From positions 1,054,001 through 1,118,000 of the forward strand of contig NZ_LT629737.1 of NCBI RefSeq assembly GCF_900104765.1: a DNA stretch of 64,000 bases, read 5' to 3'. The notes below the pieces were generated by a model, which saw nothing but the letters and a program-made list of their open reading frames with translations, had not been told where the DNA came from and did not search any database. Position numbers and translations under genes: made by a program. Source of the stretch: Gillisia sp. Hel1_33_143. GTDB taxonomy: Bacteria; Bacteroidota; Bacteroidia; Flavobacteriales; Flavobacteriaceae. How positions within the stretch are numbered: the stretch's first letter is position 1; each line of letters opens with the position of its first letter. Shown in pieces: positions 61,744 to 64,000 of the stretch.

Positions 61744-62802
61744 ATGTTAGAAGATAGTCACCAAAGCAAAACAAACCTTTCAGAATTAGGCGAATTTGGT
61801 CTAATAGACCTCTTAACCAAAAATCTGGCTCCCAAGTTGGCATCTACCATTAGATCTATAGGAGATGATGCTGCAGTAATGGATTTTAAAGACAAACAAA
61901 CCTTGGTAACTACAGATCTTCTTGTAGAAGGAGTCCATTTTGATCTTGCTTATATGCCTCTAAAACACTTAGGGTACAAAGCGGTAATGGTTAATTTATC
62001 TGATGTGTATGCAATGAATGGAATTGCGTCCCAAATTACTGTGGGAATTGCCTGTTCCAATCGTTTTCCTGTAGAGGCTTTAGAAGAATTATATGCAGGA
62101 ATAGAGCTGGCGGCTAAAATATATAATATAGATGTGGTTGGAGGAGATACTACTTCTTCTACCAAGGGACTTTTAATTAGCATTACTGCTATTGGGAGTG
62201 CGGCTAAGGAAGATGTAGTGTATAGAGATGGTGCAAAACCCAATGATCTTCTAGTGGTAACCGGAGATCTTGGTGCAGCATATATGGGATTGCAGATCTT
62301 GGAGCGTGAGAAGGAAGTTTTTAAGGTAAATCCAAATTCTCAGCCAGACCTAGATGCATATACCTATTTAATTGAAAGACAGTTGAAACCGGAAGCGCGT
62401 AGAGATATTTCTGGATTGTTGAAAGGCTTGGAAGTGAAGCCTACATCTATGATAGATATAAGTGATGGTCTATCTTCTGAAATTATTCATCTATGTAAGA
62501 ACTCTAAAGTAGGAGTAAACCTATTTGAAGATAAAATTCCATTAGATCCCGCTGTGATTGCAGCGTGTGAAGAATTTGAAATAGATAGTACCACAATAGC
62601 TCTTAGCGGTGGAGAAGATTACGAATTACTGTTTACAGTTGCTCAAGAGGATTTTGAAAAAATTAAAGGCAATCCAAATTTTAGCATCATCGGCCACATG
62701 ACAGAGGAGAGGGAAGGTATGCACTTAATAACTCGAGGCAATACTAAGATCCCTTTAATAGCTAAAGGTTGGAACGCGTTAGAAAGAGAAGACGAAGCCT
62801 AA
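61744..62802 (+). CDS. thiL: Thiamine-monophosphate kinase
   Basis: Phosphorylates thiamine phosphate to thiamine diphosphate with ATP. The 352-aa protein has the ThiL features IGDDAAVMD, TTDLLVEGVHFDL, VNLSDVYAMN, VVGGDTTSS and SMIDISDGLSSE with its metal-binding Asp residues, and SGGEDYELLFT. ATG 61744 is chosen; the in-frame TTG at 61723 lies in a -7-like sequence (TTATTTTG). No TPP riboswitch was recognised upstream. It converges on the zinc-ribbon gene with a 1-nt gap. Confidence 0.95.
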   Translation: MLEDSHQSKTNLSELGEFGLIDLLTKNLAPKLASTIRSIGDDAAVMDFKDKQTLVTTDLLVEGVHFDLAYMPLKHLGYKAVMVNLSDVYAMNGIASQITVGIACSNRFPVEALEELYAGIELAAKIYNIDVVGGDTTSSTKGLLISITAIGSAAKEDVVYRDGAKPNDLLVVTGDLGAAYMGLQILEREKEVFKVNPNSQPDLDAYTYLIERQLKPEARRDISGLLKGLEVKPTSMIDISDGLSSEIIHLCKNSKVGVNLFEDKIPLDPAVIAACEEFEIDSTTIALSGGEDYELLFTVAQEDFEKIKGNPNFSIIGHMTEEREGMHLITRGNTKIPLIAKGWNALEREDEA

Positions 62803-62803
62803 A

Positions 62804-63061
62804 TTAAGAAGTAGCGTGGTTGGCATATACTCTCTGGCAACGCTTTTTGTGAATCTTTCTTATATATTCATTGGTTTCTTTGAACTTTGGGGTAAGTCTT
62901 GCTATAAAGCCATTCGCTGTATCTGTAAGTTCTAAGCCGCATTTAGCACATTTATATTCGTGAATGTGATCTGTTACATTTTTTGAGACCTCTAATTTGT
63001 GGCCAAATATTTTGCAGATCGCGTTTGCAAAGGAAAATGACTTAAGATTTTTGTTCTCCAT
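62804..63061 (-). CDS. Small zinc-ribbon-like protein
   Basis: An 85-aa protein with a CKIFGHK segment followed by YKCAKCGLELTD, giving Cys, His and a CxxC pair that could bind zinc, and a basic C-terminal half (KIHKKRCQR). It resembles short DUF1660-like zinc-ribbon proteins but I am not sure of the family. The basic tail suggests nucleic-acid binding. Monocistronic. Confidence 0.6.
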   Translation of the reverse strand: MENKNLKSFSFANAICKIFGHKLEVSKNVTDHIHEYKCAKCGLELTDTANGFIARLTPKFKETNEYIRKIHKKRCQRVYANHATS

Positions 63062-63132
63062 AAAAGGTTGATTTGCTTGATTGTAAGTGTAAAATTATAA
63101 AAAAAAGTTAAATAATTGGTTAAAAGGTATAA

Positions 63133-63903
63133 TTAATCGATTAAGTGCAGAAAACTTTTTATCTCATCCCTATTTTCTAAATAAGACAAGTGACCGTCAT
63201 TTAAACTCAAGAGTTCGCTCTTACAATGATTAGCGATCTCTTTTATGCTATGATAATCTAATATTGGGTCATTTTTACCTGCTATAAGATATTTTGGAAT
63301 TTTTAGATTCGTTAAGATCTCTAATCTATTTGTACGAATTTTCATCCCTTTTATTGCGGCTATAATTCCTGTGGTAGAAAACTTTAGAGCCTCTTTTTTC
63401 AGCTCATCTAATTCATTCTTGAACTTCAAGCTATTTTCTTCTGATATCAAATTAGAAATTGCCATGTTTATAAAGGCTGCTTTATTTCGCTCAACCAAAG
63501 ACGCTGCTCTGTCTCTAGTTTCCTTTCGTTCTTCAGAATCTTCATCTGGAGTAGAATTCATAAGAACCAAGCCAGAAATTTCTGAAGGATACTTTTCCGC
63601 ATAAGCTAAGCTTACATATCCACCCATAGAGTGTCCTACTAATGTTGATCTACTAACTTTTAAATAAGAAAGGATATAATGAACGGCCTCCGCCATTAAT
63701 TCCATACTATGCACTTTCTCTAAATTTCCCGACCGCCCGTGACCCGGTAGGTCAATGCATATTACCTGTCTTTTTTCTGAAAGGGAAGGAATGAAAGATT
63801 CCCACATATTGCTGCTTTCTAAAAATCCATGTAAGAAAACTATTGGATTTCCAATACCTTTGGAGGTATAATATAACTGCGTATTTCTGTAGTTTAGCGT
63901 CAT
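63133..63903 (-). CDS. Alpha/beta hydrolase
   Basis: A 256-aa alpha/beta-hydrolase fold protein with the oxyanion segment FLHGFLESSNMW, the nucleophile elbow VGHSMGGYVSLAYA (Ser), an acid in AGKNDPILDYH (Asp) and the late His in LNDGHLSYLE. The triad Ser-Asp-His is complete. No signal peptide. Substrate unknown; members include esterases and MenH-like lyases. Confidence 0.88.
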   Translation of the reverse strand: MTLNYRNTQLYYTSKGIGNPIVFLHGFLESSNMWESFIPSLSEKRQVICIDLPGHGRSGNLEKVHSMELMAEAVHYILSYLKVSRSTLVGHSMGGYVSLAYAEKYPSEISGLVLMNSTPDEDSEERKETRDRAASLVERNKAAFINMAISNLISEENSLKFKNELDELKKEALKFSTTGIIAAIKGMKIRTNRLEILTNLKIPKYLIAGKNDPILDYHSIKEIANHCKSELLSLNDGHLSYLENRDEIKSFLHLID

Positions 63904-63937
63904 GTAATTAATATATTATAATATTTTAGAATTCAAA

Positions 63938-64000
63938 ATGAAATTTACCAAAGAAACCTTTATTGTAGGATTTGCTTTATTTGCCTTATTTTTTGGAGCC
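63938..64000 (+). CDS. brnQ: Branched-chain amino acid transporter BrnQ-like (5' end only)
   Basis: The last 63 bases of the window open a reading frame with ATG at 63938, encoding KFTKETFIVGFALFALFFGA. The FALFxxFFGA wording before an expected Gly-Asn is typical of the first helix of LIVCS (BrnQ) transporters. Only 21 codons can be seen, so the identification is tentative. It is divergent from the hydrolase gene, with 34 bp between them. Confidence 0.55.
   Translation, partial: MKFTKETFIVGFALFALFFGA

Noticed and set aside
1-64000. CRISPR array, prophage, insertion sequence or antiphage island
   Set aside because: No regularly spaced repeats, transposase, integrase, restriction or defence gene was seen; gene content is core metabolism and envelope functions.

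Overview
The window comes from a low-GC member of the Bacteroidota, most likely the family Flavobacteriaceae. The reasons are the TAnnTTTG -7 promoter elements, few Shine-Dalgarno sequences, several Bacteroidota-specific families (IPExxxVDY, DUF2480, DUF3078, DUF5689), a TonB receptor paired with a surface lipoprotein, a GbsR-controlled RND efflux operon and many lipoproteins. Gramella-like genera would fit, but the sequence alone does not settle the genus. It is an ordinary chromosomal stretch, densely coded. I see no rRNA, tRNA, CRISPR array, insertion sequence, integrase or phage gene, and no gene-free gap above 300 bases.

Layout. 1-5 kb: purN diverges from acpP-fabF-rnc, followed by an IPExxxVDY gene overlapping pyk. 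5-8.4 kb: dinB (-), then four small + genes (Rossmann oxidoreductase, CYTH protein, YciI-like lipoprotein, small GNAT). 8.4-14.7 kb: a gbsR-adaptor-RND pump-outer membrane channel operon (-) with a palindromic operator at its promoter. 14.7-17.7 kb: phospholipase A, a lipoprotein isoaspartyl peptidase and a YoaK-type membrane protein. 17.8-20.2 kb: a highly structured intergenic element, then 3-hydroxyanthranilate dioxygenase and an ALDH7-type dehydrogenase. 20.3-25 kb: exonuclease, serine hydrolase, O6-methylguanine methyltransferase, CNNM/CBS protein and two hypothetical exported or membrane proteins.

25-41 kb is a haem region: hemB; an ABC ATPase with a permease-M1 peptidase fusion on the opposite strand; hemF, a GNAT gene, an unknown gene, hemE, hemD, hemC and hemA as one leftward operon; then a divergent AraC-type regulator, hemH with a cysteine-rich insert, a MATE exporter and hemJ. 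Glutamyl-tRNA to haem is covered except for hemL. 41-44 kb: an orphan NtrY-like histidine kinase, a crotonase and a radical SAM protein. 44.3-51.3 kb: a possible nucleic-acid or phosphate scavenging locus, with two paralogous endonuclease/exonuclease/phosphatase genes flanking a TonB receptor and a DUF5689 lipoprotein. 51.3-61.5 kb: hflX and the whole SUF iron-sulfur system (sufA, B, C, D, S, E, SufT-like) carrying two uncharacterised lipoprotein genes plus DUF2480 and DUF3078 genes. 61.7-64 kb: thiL, a small zinc-ribbon protein, an alpha/beta hydrolase and the first codons of a probable brnQ.

Points most worth a second look: a terminator-like hairpin written into the rnc coding start; the structured element at 17.8 kb; the operator of the efflux operon; the two-nuclease TonB locus; unknown genes embedded in the suf and hem operons; and four genes whose start codon lies only 4-5 nt after a -7 box, suggesting leaderless mRNAs.
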